A stretch of 64,000 bases of DNA from Nitrosospira briensis C-128 (GCF_000619905.2 NZ_CP012371.1:1984001-2048000), one strand, 5' to 3'; counted from the first letter of the stretch, positions 9,614 through 18,996 are shown. The notes: a model not told the origin generated them from the letters alone. A program made the numbers and translations.

Positions 9614-9690
9614 GTGCCCGTAGCTCAACCGGATAGAGCACCAGCCTTCTAAGCTGGGGGTTACAGGTTCGATTCCTGTCGGGCACGCCA
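9614..9690 (+). tRNA. tRNA-Arg (anticodon TCT)
   Basis: A 77-base cloverleaf with acceptor GTGCCCG/CGGGCAC, anticodon loop CTTCTAA between CCAGC and GCTGG, T-arm ACAGGTTCGATTCCTGT, discriminator G and encoded CCA. It reads AGA codons. Confidence 0.96.
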
Positions 9691-9749
9691 TAAGCTATTT
9701 CTTTAGCCATTGGTGCCTGAGCATCAACAATGCGTTATTTTTCTCGGAT

Positions 9750-9825
9750 GGTGGCTGTAGCTCAGTGGTAGAGTCCCGGATTGTGATTCCGGTTGTCGTG
9801 GGTTCGATCCCCATCAGCCACCCCA
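9750..9825 (+). tRNA. tRNA-His (anticodon GTG)
   Basis: A 76-base cloverleaf including the extra G at -1 (position 9750), which pairs with C73, the identity element of tRNA-His. Acceptor GTGGCTG/CAGCCAC, anticodon loop TTGTGAT, and encoded CCA. Last of the tRNA cluster. A GC-rich inverted repeat (GCTCCC...GGGAGC) lies about 45 bases downstream but lacks a T run. Confidence 0.96.
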
Positions 9826-10650
9826 AAAATAATCAGCAAAAAACAGCTATTTTCCTTCGGAACAAGCTCCCCCTTAGCTTGGGAGCCGCGTTCGAAGCAC
9901 GATGAAAAACGTGCTCTTCTTCGTCGGCATCTACTGCCACTCTTCCAGTCCTGTCATCTATTTCGCTGCTGGATATTGATGCGTCCATCACATTCAATAG
10001 ACGCGCATAAGCTTCTACCGGGGTCCTTGCGCTGGTTTCGGCGATGCGTATTTATCTATCCTCTCGGCACATGCTTGTATTGCATCCACCCCGCGCGTTC
10101 ACCCTTGGATTGAGATAGGGTTTCACATTCCTGCTTCACATGACTAAATCCAAATGGTTGGCGAAGCGAAAGAACATCATTTGCGGACCCAGTCAATAGT
10201 TGAGCCAGCCTGTCCCTAGGTTTGACCAGCCAGCATCAACTGCAACCGGGGTACATCAAGGTGTCTCATTCCAGCGACATCCAAATATTGCAATAAACAT
10301 AGGGTTATATACGAATCATAAGCAATTGATGTGCTTTGGCGACATTTAACACCAAATCAGTGCGCTAATTGCTTTATTTAAAGAGGAAATTATCTGGCAT
10401 GAATTGTGCTTGATATTACGCCAAGTGCCCCTTAAACATGTGTTGACCAGAAGCGCGAGCTCCAGATCGAATGATTAAAGCTTTTGATGAGAAGCAGGTG
10501 GCGCGAAAGTATAGAAATATGCTGCGCAATGCTATGTGTGCTGCCGAACAGACTGCGCTCAGCAGAAAAGGACAATAAAAACTTTTGCTTCAATGTTTTT
10601 ATCGCAGTTCCAACAGTCCAACCCATCCAAATATTTTACTCATTCACGAC
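9826..10650. other. Long leader/intergenic region before the EPS locus
   Basis: About 825 bases between tRNA-His and epsA without a supported gene. It becomes AT-rich from about 10300. It contains a sigma-54-type element at 10395-10410, described separately. The short open frames here have no family resemblance. Confidence 0.55.
10395..10410 (+). promoter_or_regulatory. Candidate sigma-54 (-24/-12) promoter upstream of epsA
   Basis: TGGCATGAATTGTGCT matches the RpoN consensus TGGCACG-N4-TTGC with invariant GG (10396-10397) and GC (10408-10409) exactly ten bases apart and only two mismatches in the conserved positions. It lies about 240 bases before the epsA ATG, leaving room for a long leader. 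The exosortase/PEP-CTERM EPS systems of betaproteobacteria are known to use RpoN with the PrsK/PrsR pair, and those regulators are not in this window. Confidence 0.5.
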
Positions 10651-11454
10651 ATGGGTTTTTTCCCCTCACTCTCTGCTGATCATCTCCAACGCTACTTCCG
10701 CATCATTCAGGAAGGGATAGCGGTGCGCCGGCATGTAGACCTGCTCAGATGGTTGCAGGGAGAGGTGCAGCATTATCTTCCCCACGAAATCATGCTTGTC
10801 GCGTGGGGCGATTTTAGTTCGAACTCCATACGGCATGACATTATATCCTCACTGCCTGGAGTCAGAACCGCGCGATCGGAACCGGCAAGTCTTTCACCAT
10901 TATTGCAGGCGTTTCATAATCGCTGGGTCGAACTGGGCAGAATGCCGTGCACATCAAGCATTTGCAAACCCGGTATTGGTGAATTCGATATTTTTAGTGC
11001 AGACCGCGCTCCTCCATGTTCTTTTGGGAGAGCTCTGCACGGCATGCGCTCATCGCTTTTGCATGGCATCAGCGACAAGCGTGGACACCATGATTGCCTT
11101 TACGTTATTTTTAGCTCCGAAGACAAACTCGATGATTCCACGCTCAGCGCGATGGAGATACTATTACCATATCTTGACACTGCCTTGCGCCGGATAGTGC
11201 CCCTGGCGCAGCGCTCATATATGCCGTCGCTCTTGGCGGATCAACCACGAAGCGAAGGCCGTGGATTGAGCGAGCGTGAAATCGAAATAATGGATTGGGT
11301 AAAGAAGGGCAAAACCAATGCCGAAATAGGCAGTATTCTGTGCATCAGTTCTTACACCGTAAAGAACCACTTGCACCAGATTTTCCGAAAACTTGACGTC
11401 TACAATCGCATGCAAGCGGTTTCCAAAGTTGAGCGCAGCCCAAGCCATGGCTGA
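10651..11454 (+). CDS. epsA: LuxR-family transcriptional regulator EpsA
   Basis: A 267-residue regulator with a C-terminal LuxR helix-turn-helix (GLSEREIEIMDWVKKGKTN, then EIGSILCISSYTVKNHLHQIF) at roughly residues 205-255 and an N-terminal domain of about 190 residues lacking a receiver aspartate pattern. It resembles the EpsA regulator that opens exosortase-B/methanolan-type EPS operons. I chose ATG 10651 (MGFFPSLSADHL). A TTG at 10585 would extend it by 22 residues. Its last codons overlap the start of epsB by 8 bases, tying regulator and first biosynthetic gene into one transcript. It probably controls the operon it heads. Confidence 0.82.
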   Translation: MGFFPSLSADHLQRYFRIIQEGIAVRRHVDLLRWLQGEVQHYLPHEIMLVAWGDFSSNSIRHDIISSLPGVRTARSEPASLSPLLQAFHNRWVELGRMPCTSSICKPGIGEFDIFSADRAPPCSFGRALHGMRSSLLHGISDKRGHHDCLYVIFSSEDKLDDSTLSAMEILLPYLDTALRRIVPLAQRSYMPSLLADQPRSEGRGLSEREIEIMDWVKKGKTNAEIGSILCISSYTVKNHLHQIFRKLDVYNRMQAVSKVERSPSHG

Positions 11455-12865
11455 AGTCCATCCCATATTTTCAGCATCAACAGTTTCTGCGCGTCATGCG
11501 CAGGTACCGCTCGGCAATAATATGCTGAGCGCAGTCGAGGCCATCCTGGACCCGGCGGTACTTGCACTTTCGCTTTGGCTTGTGAGCGCCAGCGTCTACG
11601 GAGAATTGCGTCCACCCTACCTGATTCTTGCGGTCATTGTATTTTCGATCACCTTCCCGGGCACATCGCGTCTGCAATCTTCAGTCAAATTGCTTATCTT
11701 CAATATCCTCTACAGTTGGTTTTGGGTGGCTTTGCTGCTACTCTTTCTCGGCGTTGCCACTGGCTACATTGCCGAATTCTCCAGCCACGCGTTGATCACC
11801 TGGTTATGGGCGGCTCCCCTGAGCCAGATCGGCGCTCAACTGGCGTTGCGCTCCGCCGCTCCCTATCTGCTCTTGCTTCAGGGACCCCCGCAGCGCGCAA
11901 TCATTGTCGGCATGAACGAACAGGGGCTTGCGCTTGCCAATCGAATTCATGAAACACGCTACTCAAAAATAGCATTGTCCGGATTTTTCGATGACCGGAA
12001 CCCAAGCAGGCTTCATCAAGCGGAACACAGTTCGCTGCTCGGCAGGCTTCGTGAACTCCCCGAATTTGTCAAGGAAAACCGCATCCAGTTCATCTATCTT
12101 TCGCTGCCTATGGCCTCGCAGCCGCGCATTCTACATATTCTCGATGAGCTGAAAGACACCACGGCCTCGATCTACTTCGTACCGGACATGTTTATTACCG
12201 ATCTTATCCAAGGTCGAAGCGGCGCAGTTTGCGGTACCCCGGTAATCTCGGTGTGCGAATCGCCCTTCACGGGCTCCAACGGGATCGTGAAGCGGGCAAG
12301 CGACATTATTTTATCCCTGATTATCCTGACGTTGATTGCGCCGCTCCTTCTGCTTATCGCAATCGCAATAAGGCTGGATTCACCCGGCCCCATCATTTTC
12401 AAACAGCGACGTTATGGTCTGGATGGGGAAGAAATCCTTGTTTATAAATTCCGGTCAATGCGCGTGTGCGAGGATGGCGATAACATCCGGCAGGCGGAGA
12501 AGGGAGACAGTCGCATCACACGCATCGGCGCTTTCTTGCGCAAGAATTCGTTGGACGAGTTGCCGCAGTTCGTCAACGTCCTGCAGGGTCGAATGAGCAT
12601 CGTCGGCCCCAGGCCTCATGCAGTAGCTCACAACGAGATATACCGCAATTTGATAAAAGGTTATATGATTCGCCACAAGGTCAAGCCCGGGATTACCGGT
12701 TGGGCACAAGTCAATGGTTACCGCGGCGAAACTCGAACCCTCGATAAAATGCAGGCGCGTATTGATCACGATCTCGATTATTTGCGCAACTGGTCATTGC
12801 GGCTTGATCTTCATATCATCCTGAAGACTGTCCTGATAGTTCTTAAGGATCGGGCAGCTTATTGA
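11447..12865 (+). CDS. epsB: Undecaprenyl-phosphate sugar phosphotransferase (EpsB/WcaJ type)
   Basis: A 472-residue polyisoprenyl-phosphate hexose-1-phosphate transferase that starts repeat-unit assembly by loading a sugar-phosphate onto undecaprenyl phosphate. There are four N-terminal membrane segments, a CoA-binding/Rossmann-like middle (AIIVGMNEQGLALANRI), one further membrane helix (ASDIILSLIILTLIAPLLLL) and the C-terminal catalytic bac_transf domain with KFRSMR, DELPQFVNVLQGRMSIVGPRP and the KPGITGWAQVNGYRG region. I take ATG 11447, overlapping the epsA stop. An upstream start at 11393 lies deep inside epsA. Glucose is the usual sugar in this family, not proven here. Confidence 0.9.
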   Translation: MAEVHPIFSASTVSARHAQVPLGNNMLSAVEAILDPAVLALSLWLVSASVYGELRPPYLILAVIVFSITFPGTSRLQSSVKLLIFNILYSWFWVALLLLFLGVATGYIAEFSSHALITWLWAAPLSQIGAQLALRSAAPYLLLLQGPPQRAIIVGMNEQGLALANRIHETRYSKIALSGFFDDRNPSRLHQAEHSSLLGRLRELPEFVKENRIQFIYLSLPMASQPRILHILDELKDTTASIYFVPDMFITDLIQGRSGAVCGTPVISVCESPFTGSNGIVKRASDIILSLIILTLIAPLLLLIAIAIRLDSPGPIIFKQRRYGLDGEEILVYKFRSMRVCEDGDNIRQAEKGDSRITRIGAFLRKNSLDELPQFVNVLQGRMSIVGPRPHAVAHNEIYRNLIKGYMIRHKVKPGITGWAQVNGYRGETRTLDKMQARIDHDLDYLRNWSLRLDLHIILKTVLIVLKDRAAY

Positions 12866-12988
12866 ACGAGCTCTGACGCTATAAACTGTCGCCTTAACGT
12901 CCGCAAATGAAGTTTACCAACCTTCCATAGGCTCCGAGTGATACTCTTGCGGAACTTATGTCGTTGGGAAGAAAAAGAGCTAGAAAAA

Positions 12989-14278
12989 ATGCCGCCGCTG
13001 ACTCTTTCCTTTCGTAATATTCGAAGTTATAACCGTTGGCCCGCGGTTACCGCTTGTCTATTTTTATTGTTGATGCCGCGATACGCGGATGCCGCTCCCG
13101 GAGATACATTCAACGCAACTGTTGGCACCGCGTTCACATACGACAGCAACGTCTTCCGTTTATCACCTGTCATCAATCCTGTTGCGGTAACGGGTATGCC
13201 CACGCGATCCGATCAGATCATCATCTCGACGTTCTCGCTCAACCTGAACAAGGTTTATTCAATGCAGCGGTTTGATGTTACCGGCAGCCTTATCGATAAC
13301 CGTTATAACAATTTTGATTTTCTGAATTTCCTCGGGAAAAATTATACGGCGGCTTGGCATTGGTACGTTACGCCTTATCTACACGGCAGATTGACCAGTT
13401 CTCATAGCGAAGTGCTCAACAATTTCGCCAATTTGACGGGTTTTGCTAACTCTACCACCCAAAATCTGCGCACTAATGACAACTATCATTTTGAAGGAAT
13501 TTTCGAAATTGACAGGGCTTGGCACATTGTCGGTGGTCTTGATCACAACGTCTCAAAGAACAGTAAACTTACTATACAAGACTTCAGCAACCGTGTTTCC
13601 TCAGTCGAAGGAGGCATTCGTTATACGCGCCCGTCGGGTGCCTCGCTCACCTATAAGGTAAGAAGTGGGACCGGTGAATTTATTAATAGACCAAAACCTA
13701 TTGTCGAGAGCCTCTTCGATACCCGTTTCAATGAGATAGAACATGAAGTACGCTTATTATGGCCCGTCACCGGCAAGGCCTTCATTGATGCACGCGGCGG
13801 ATATCTGTCGCGCGAACATGCACACTTTCCTCAGCGCGATTACGCCGGCATCGTAGGTAACGTCAATCTAACCTGGGCTGCTACGGGCAAGCTACGCGTT
13901 AATGCAAATTGGACGCGTCAGCTTTCGAATTACCAAACGGCTCCATCCGCGTTCCTGAACTCCGCCTTTCAACGTTTCTCGAGTAGTTCCGTTACCACCA
14001 ACCGTTTTACGGTATCCCCGGTTTGGCAGATCACAGAAAAAACCGCATTACGCTTACGCTACGATTACGTTCTGAGTGATTTTGAAGGAGCGGTCATTTC
14101 GCTGCCTACCGAAAGCCGTAGCGATTCAATGCACTCCGGCCTCGTCGCGCTGGATTGGCAACCACTGAAGGTAGTCTTCCTTAGCGCCGCTTTCCACCGA
14201 GATAGACGTACTTCCAATCTACGGGGTTTCGACTTTGACAGCACCGCAGGCAGTATTTCAGCAAAACTTAATTTCTGA
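12989..14278 (+). CDS. epsL: Exopolysaccharide operon outer-membrane protein EpsL
   Basis: A 429-residue secreted protein. A signal peptide ends near YADAAPGD, and the remainder is rich in alternating aromatic/polar strands (for example TFNATVGTAFTYDSNVF) and ends in SISAKLNF, a terminal aromatic typical of outer-membrane beta-barrels. This matches the EpsL family of exosortase-linked EPS operons, which probably provide an outer-membrane pore or scaffold. I start at ATG 12989. The GTG at 12938 would add 17 charged residues before the signal peptide. It follows epsB by about 120 bases and is followed by a 557-base gap. Confidence 0.82.
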   Translation: MPPLTLSFRNIRSYNRWPAVTACLFLLLMPRYADAAPGDTFNATVGTAFTYDSNVFRLSPVINPVAVTGMPTRSDQIIISTFSLNLNKVYSMQRFDVTGSLIDNRYNNFDFLNFLGKNYTAAWHWYVTPYLHGRLTSSHSEVLNNFANLTGFANSTTQNLRTNDNYHFEGIFEIDRAWHIVGGLDHNVSKNSKLTIQDFSNRVSSVEGGIRYTRPSGASLTYKVRSGTGEFINRPKPIVESLFDTRFNEIEHEVRLLWPVTGKAFIDARGGYLSREHAHFPQRDYAGIVGNVNLTWAATGKLRVNANWTRQLSNYQTAPSAFLNSAFQRFSSSSVTTNRFTVSPVWQITEKTALRLRYDYVLSDFEGAVISLPTESRSDSMHSGLVALDWQPLKVVFLSAAFHRDRRTSNLRGFDFDSTAGSISAKLNF

Positions 14279-14835
14279 TACTCAAACACTCGAAAAGGCT
14301 CCGCAAGAGTTATGGAAGACATACTGTTACAGTAATTTGTCTAGCTGATGGTGGATAATTCTTCCCCTGATGAAGAGTGTGGCCGTCCAGATAGATTTTT
14401 TGATAGTGCATATGGACTATTGCACGCTAAACGCTAACTCGTTATCTTGAGAAAACAAAAATGATATACGACGGCAACATGTTGCGGTAATTCAGAATGC
14501 CGGGTCAAAAGGTGTGGCCTACCTATCGCCGCCGATCAACTATTCCCATGAATCCATCAAAAACTATAGTCAAAAAACGAATTGACGACCGTTAGCATGG
14601 TGTATATTCTTTTATTAAACGACATTTTTTTGAGTGTGGGCATCAAGGTTTCAATAGAACGTCGAGCAAGTTACGATAGCGTAATATTGTATGTCTAAAA
14701 TGCGTATGTAATTTTTACTACAACCGGGCACATTGGTCGGATTGGCGATGGTTTTAGCTGATGGGTGCATGATTACAGGACGTCCTATCCAGGTTTTAAA
14801 CATTGTTGTTATTGATATCTCTCACTCAAGCTCAG
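14279..14835. other. Intergenic region before epsD
   Basis: About 557 bases with no supported gene. AT-rich, with an imperfect dyad GTGCA-N10-TGCAC near 14407-14426. A separate promoter for epsD onward would be expected here. I see no convincing -35/-10 or -24/-12 element with correct spacing. Confidence 0.5.
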
Positions 14836-15804
14836 ATGAAACTCAGCCAAAATAAAATCATATTGCAAATACTCTCGGCGTCACTTGCACTCGGGCTTGC
14901 CGCATGTGGCAGCAAAGACGCCGAAAAGCCCGTCAGTCAAATAGCGGCTAAAGTCAACTCCGGAGAAATTTCCGTTCATCAGATTAACTATATACTTTCT
15001 CACGCGGGGGCCAACGCTGGCACACCGGAAACAGCGCCTAAAGTCCGCCGTGAAATTCTCGATCGACTCATTGATCAGGAGCTGGCTGTTGAACAAGCCA
15101 TTGGGAAAAAACTTGACCGTTCGCCTGATATTCTTATGGCTGTCGAAAACGCTCGCCGCGAAATTCTTGCCCGGGCATATATTGCGCAAGTTACTGCGGA
15201 GATGCCGAAGCCGACTGTTGATGAAGCGAAACAATATTATATTGACAATCCACAGCTCTTTGCCGAGCGCCGCATATACAACATACAGGAAATTGTGGTT
15301 CCGATAACTGCCGGGGTAGATGGCGAACTGCGAGAAATGCTCAATACGGGCAAATCGATGGAAAGTATCGCCAATTGGCTCAAGGACAAGGGAATAAAAT
15401 TTGGCGCCGGTAGCGCTACACGGTCAGCCGAACAGATTCCCCTTGAGTTGCTGCCTAAAATACACTCGCTCAAAGTCAACGACGGGCTGATCATCCAAGG
15501 CCCGCAGTCCATTACGGTAATGCGCCTTGCTGCGACGCAATCCGTGCCTATATCAGAAGCCGCGGCGCTACCGCGCATCCAGCAGTTTCTTGGCAACCAA
15601 CGTGTAACGGAAGCCGCAAAACAGGAGCTCAAGACGCTTAAGGAGAAAGCTAAAATTACCTATATGAACGGGTTTTCTGACGCTGATACCAACACACCGT
15701 CCCAGGCCGCTGCAGCTCCAGCGGCCATAAGCAACGCAGACGTGAGCGCCGTAAAATCCAACACTGACATTAGTGTTGAGAAAGGCATTGCGGGTTTGAA
15801 ATAA
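14836..15804 (+). CDS. epsD: EpsD-family peptidyl-prolyl cis-trans isomerase lipoprotein
   Basis: A 322-residue lipoprotein. The ATG at 14836 gives a lipoprotein signal (MKLSQNKIILQILSAS, then LALGLAAC) with lipobox cysteine 24, whereas the upstream TTG at 14803 would not improve it. The body resembles SurA/PrsA-type N-terminal helical domains followed by a parvulin-like rotamase region (RRIYNIQEIVV onward), the arrangement of EpsD. It probably assists folding of the outer-membrane export components. The last 50 residues are Ala/Ser/Asn-rich and low in complexity. First gene of the epsD-E-F-G run. Confidence 0.85.
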   Translation: MKLSQNKIILQILSASLALGLAACGSKDAEKPVSQIAAKVNSGEISVHQINYILSHAGANAGTPETAPKVRREILDRLIDQELAVEQAIGKKLDRSPDILMAVENARREILARAYIAQVTAEMPKPTVDEAKQYYIDNPQLFAERRIYNIQEIVVPITAGVDGELREMLNTGKSMESIANWLKDKGIKFGAGSATRSAEQIPLELLPKIHSLKVNDGLIIQGPQSITVMRLAATQSVPISEAAALPRIQQFLGNQRVTEAAKQELKTLKEKAKITYMNGFSDADTNTPSQAAAAPAAISNADVSAVKSNTDISVEKGIAGLK

Positions 15805-15846
15805 CGCCTCATCCAATTTAGCATATGCTTAAGGAAATATGACAAC

Positions 15847-16644
15847 ATGACCAAAACTTCGATAAGGCTACTTGCTTTTTTCTTTACTCTGTTATCTATG
15901 AGTGCGTATGCGCAACATATTCTCGACTATCCGCTTGGACCGGGAGATATCGTACGCATTCAAGTATTCCAGAACCCTGATCTGACGACAGAAACTCGGG
16001 TATCCGAGAATGGCTCTATTACATACCCGCTCGTCGGCGCTGTCGAAGTGGGAGGGCTTGCTATCGCTGCTGCGGAACAGAAGATCGCTGCCGCACTCAA
16101 GAATGGAGGCTTCGTCAAACAACCGCAGGTGAACATCGTCATCTTACAAATGCGCGGTAGCCAAGTAAGCGTGCTTGGCCAGGTCAACCGGCCTGGGCGT
16201 TTCCCGCTTGATACGCTCAGCCGCGTAAGCGACATGCTTGCCGCTGCGGGCGGCGCCGCGCCAACGGGTGACGACTTCGCCATCGTTACAGGTTTACGAG
16301 ACGGTAAACCCTTCCGAAAAGTAATAGATATTCCGGCACTCTACCTCGCGGAAAAATCGGATGAAGATATCATCCTCGCGGGGGGGGACACAATTTACAT
16401 CCACCGTGCGCCGGTTTTCTATATCTATGGTGAAGCTCAGCGTCCGGGTGCCTATCGTATCGAGCGCGGCATGACCATCATGCAAGCCCTAGCCCAGGGT
16501 GGCGGCCCGACGCAGCGCGGGAGCGAATGGTGGCTTCGCCTTCATCGAACAAACGCTGAGGGTGTTGTGGAAAGGCTCTCTCCGGAGATGACCGATTCGA
16601 TACAGCCCAACGATATAATTTACGTTCGAGAAAGTATTTTCTAA
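15847..16644 (+). CDS. epsE: Polysaccharide export outer-membrane protein EpsE (OPX/Wza family)
   Basis: A 265-residue protein with a signal peptide ending at AYAQ. A polysaccharide export (Poly_export) domain starts at YPLGPGDIVRIQVFQNPDLT, followed by two SLBB ligand-binding repeats (VSVLGQVNRPGRFPL and FYIYGEAQRPGAYRI). Such proteins form the periplasmic and outer-membrane passage for the polymer together with the EpsF/EpsG partners encoded next. An 8-G run at about 16380-16387 lies inside the coding region. The start is 42 bases after epsD, and epsF begins 17 bases after its stop. Confidence 0.93.
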   Translation: MTKTSIRLLAFFFTLLSMSAYAQHILDYPLGPGDIVRIQVFQNPDLTTETRVSENGSITYPLVGAVEVGGLAIAAAEQKIAAALKNGGFVKQPQVNIVILQMRGSQVSVLGQVNRPGRFPLDTLSRVSDMLAAAGGAAPTGDDFAIVTGLRDGKPFRKVIDIPALYLAEKSDEDIILAGGDTIYIHRAPVFYIYGEAQRPGAYRIERGMTIMQALAQGGGPTQRGSEWWLRLHRTNAEGVVERLSPEMTDSIQPNDIIYVRESIF

Positions 16645-16661
16645 TTAATGGTCGGGGCGTA

Positions 16662-18044
16662 ATGACACTTCTACAATTCCTGCTCATTCTCCGGGCGCGC
16701 TACAAGGTAGCCGCGCTTACGCTGCTGATTACGGTGGCTGCCACGTTTTTTATCAGCTTGTTGTTACCCAAGCAATATAGTGCTACCAGCTCCGTAGTGA
16801 TCGATGTCAGGTCGCCTGATCCCATCGCCGGTATGATCATGCCAGGGTTGGCAACGCCTGCATATATGGCGACGCAGGAAGATATCCTCAACAGCGATCG
16901 TGTAGCTCATCGCGTGGTCAAGTTATTGCGTATGGACGAAAGCCCGGCTATCCGGGAGCAATGGATGGACGCCACGGAAGGTGAAGGGGATTTGATGATT
17001 TGGCTGGCTGACCTGCTCAAGCAAAAGCTTGAAGTCAGACCTTCACGCGAAAGCAATGTAATCAACATCGAATTCAGCGGCAGTGAGCCCAGCTTTGTTG
17101 CAACCGTGGCGAATGCCTTCGCCCAGGCTTACATCGACGTTCACCTTGCACTGAAAGTCGCGCCCGCCCGTGAATCAGCCACCTGGTTTGAGGACCAGAC
17201 CAAAGTGGTGCGTGAGAAACTGGAAAAAGCCCAGGCGGCACTCTCGGCATTTCAGCAAAAGACCGGCATCATCGCTACCGATGAGCGGCTTGATCATGAA
17301 ACTGCCAAACTCAACGAATTGTCGGCTCGATTAACGAACGTACAGGCTGAAACCTCGGATAGCAGCAGCAAGCGTAAATCCGCCGGCAATTCCGAAACAC
17401 TGGCTGAAGTGATGCAAAGCCCAATGATTAATATGCTTAAATCAGACATTGCGCGCCTTGAGGCCAAACACAACGAAAGCAATGTGAATCTCGGTGTAAA
17501 CCATCCGCAAACGAAACGTACGGAAACTGAACTTGCCTCGCTCAGAAGGAGGCTGGCTAGCGAAACCCGGCAAATCTCGGACAGTATCAGTACCTCCTAC
17601 GAGGTGGGTAAGCAAAAGGAAAAAGAACTGCTTGAAGCAATGGAGTCTCAAAAAAAACGTATACTCGAGCTCAACAAGGAGCGCGATGAAATCGCCGTAC
17701 TCAAACGTGATGTTGAAGCTGCCCAGCATACGTTTGAGGGTGTGAGCCAGCGTTCTGCTCAAACCCGTCTTGAAAGCCTGTCGGCTCAGACCAACATCGC
17801 GATTCTGAATCCAGCCACAATACCAACCAAGCACTCGCGGCCCAGAATCCTGCTCAACGTTCTAATCTCCATTTTCCTCGGTACCTTACTCGGTATAGGG
17901 ATTGCTTTGATGCTTGAACTCAGCAGCCGTTGTGTGCGCTCATCAGAAGATCTTATCCAGGTCATCGATCTACCAGTACTTGCGGTGATTTCCAGCAGGC
18001 CGGTGCAAAAAATTCCCAAGCAGCTTGGCCCGGTAGCCAGCTAA
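16662..18044 (+). CDS. epsF: Chain-length determinant protein EpsF (Wzz/polysaccharide co-polymerase)
   Basis: A 460-residue inner-membrane co-polymerase. The first membrane helix is near residues 14-36, a Wzz domain follows, a long coiled-coil-rich periplasmic section (VREKLEKAQAALSAFQQKTG and the Glu/Lys/Arg-rich stretch to about 380) comes next, and the second helix is near 397-420 (ILLNVLISIFLGTLLGIGIA). It controls polymer length and links the Wzy polymerase with EpsE and the EpsG ATPase. It ends 22 bases before epsG. Confidence 0.92.
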   Translation: MTLLQFLLILRARYKVAALTLLITVAATFFISLLLPKQYSATSSVVIDVRSPDPIAGMIMPGLATPAYMATQEDILNSDRVAHRVVKLLRMDESPAIREQWMDATEGEGDLMIWLADLLKQKLEVRPSRESNVINIEFSGSEPSFVATVANAFAQAYIDVHLALKVAPARESATWFEDQTKVVREKLEKAQAALSAFQQKTGIIATDERLDHETAKLNELSARLTNVQAETSDSSSKRKSAGNSETLAEVMQSPMINMLKSDIARLEAKHNESNVNLGVNHPQTKRTETELASLRRRLASETRQISDSISTSYEVGKQKEKELLEAMESQKKRILELNKERDEIAVLKRDVEAAQHTFEGVSQRSAQTRLESLSAQTNIAILNPATIPTKHSRPRILLNVLISIFLGTLLGIGIALMLELSSRCVRSSEDLIQVIDLPVLAVISSRPVQKIPKQLGPVAS

Positions 18045-18066
18045 ATACCTAAAACGGAACCAGATC

Positions 18067-18996
18067 ATGAAACCCGTAAGCGCTAGCCTACCACTCATCA
18101 AACGGAATCAGACCACGACACCAGGCGAGTCTTCAATTTACGGTAAAGCGCAGGTCACCGGCAATGGCAGTTCAATAGGGGCCATCCTCGTCGATACCGG
18201 ACGCCTCTCCGCCGATAACGCCGATCGCATTCTCCGGTTGCAGATAGAGCAGGGCAAACGCTTTGGTGATACCGCTATTGAGCTGGGCCTGCTTACGGAA
18301 GACGACGTTCGTTTTGCCCTCTCTCGCCAATTTAATAACCTCTACCTTCCTGCGGGGGATAACAGCCTCAGCTATCAACTCGTAGCCGCCTATAAACCGT
18401 TCAGTCCTATCGTCGAGAAGCTGCGCGCCTTGCGTAGTCAGCTAATGCTGCGGTGGTTCGATACTGAAGTCAGGTTGAACTCCCTCGCTATCATGAGTCC
18501 TGGCATAGGGGAAGGACGCAGCTTCATTGCTGCAAATTTGGCGGTTGTCTTCTCGCAACTGGGAAAGCGCACCTTGCTCATCGACGCAAATCTGCGTGCG
18601 CCGCGCCAGCATGAGCTATTCAAGTTAGGCAACAATGCAGGTTTATCCAGTATGCTGGCGGGTCGTATCGGGATCGAGGCGATCGCACGCGTACCTTCGT
18701 TGCTGGGGCTTTCCGTGCTGCCAGCCGGTGCTGTGCCGCCGAATCCGCAGGAACTGCTCGGCCGCACTGGCTTCCCCGAATTGTTACAGTCGATGGCCCG
18801 CGATTTTGACGTTGTCATTATTGACACGCCTGCCGCGCACGAATACGCCGAAGCTCAGATTATTGCGGCGCGCGCTTCAGCCGCCCTCATAGTCGCCCGC
18901 AAAGATCGAACATCAGTCGCGCAAACAATTGAGCTGGCCCGTAGTCTCCAGCAAACGGGCACAACGCCCGTGGGGTCGGTGCTGAACGAATTCTGA
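18067..18996 (+). CDS. epsG: Chain-length determinant ATPase/tyrosine-kinase-like EpsG
   Basis: A 309-residue cytoplasmic BY-kinase-like ATPase. Residues 35-95 form a MshEN/GspE-N-like domain (SSIGAILVDTGRLSADN...FALSRQF). The P-loop region is SPGIGEGRS at 144-152, so the usual Walker lysine is Arg. Walker A-prime is IDAN at 172-175 where Asp is more common at the last position, and the Walker B-like motif is VVIIDTPA. No C-terminal tyrosine cluster is present. As I recall, EpsG homologues often share GEGRS, so this may be normal for the family. It partners EpsF in polymerisation control. Confidence 0.88.
   Translation: MKPVSASLPLIKRNQTTTPGESSIYGKAQVTGNGSSIGAILVDTGRLSADNADRILRLQIEQGKRFGDTAIELGLLTEDDVRFALSRQFNNLYLPAGDNSLSYQLVAAYKPFSPIVEKLRALRSQLMLRWFDTEVRLNSLAIMSPGIGEGRSFIAANLAVVFSQLGKRTLLIDANLRAPRQHELFKLGNNAGLSSMLAGRIGIEAIARVPSLLGLSVLPAGAVPPNPQELLGRTGFPELLQSMARDFDVVIIDTPAAHEYAEAQIIAARASAALIVARKDRTSVAQTIELARSLQQTGTTPVGSVLNEF

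Noticed and set aside
9793-10113. Plus-strand open frame of 106 codons starting in tRNA-His
   Set aside because: It begins inside the tRNA and its protein shows no family pattern or signal; no ribosome site.
14745-14762. TTGGCGATGGTTTTAGC as a possible sigma-54 site before epsD
   Set aside because: GG and GC are eleven bases apart rather than ten.
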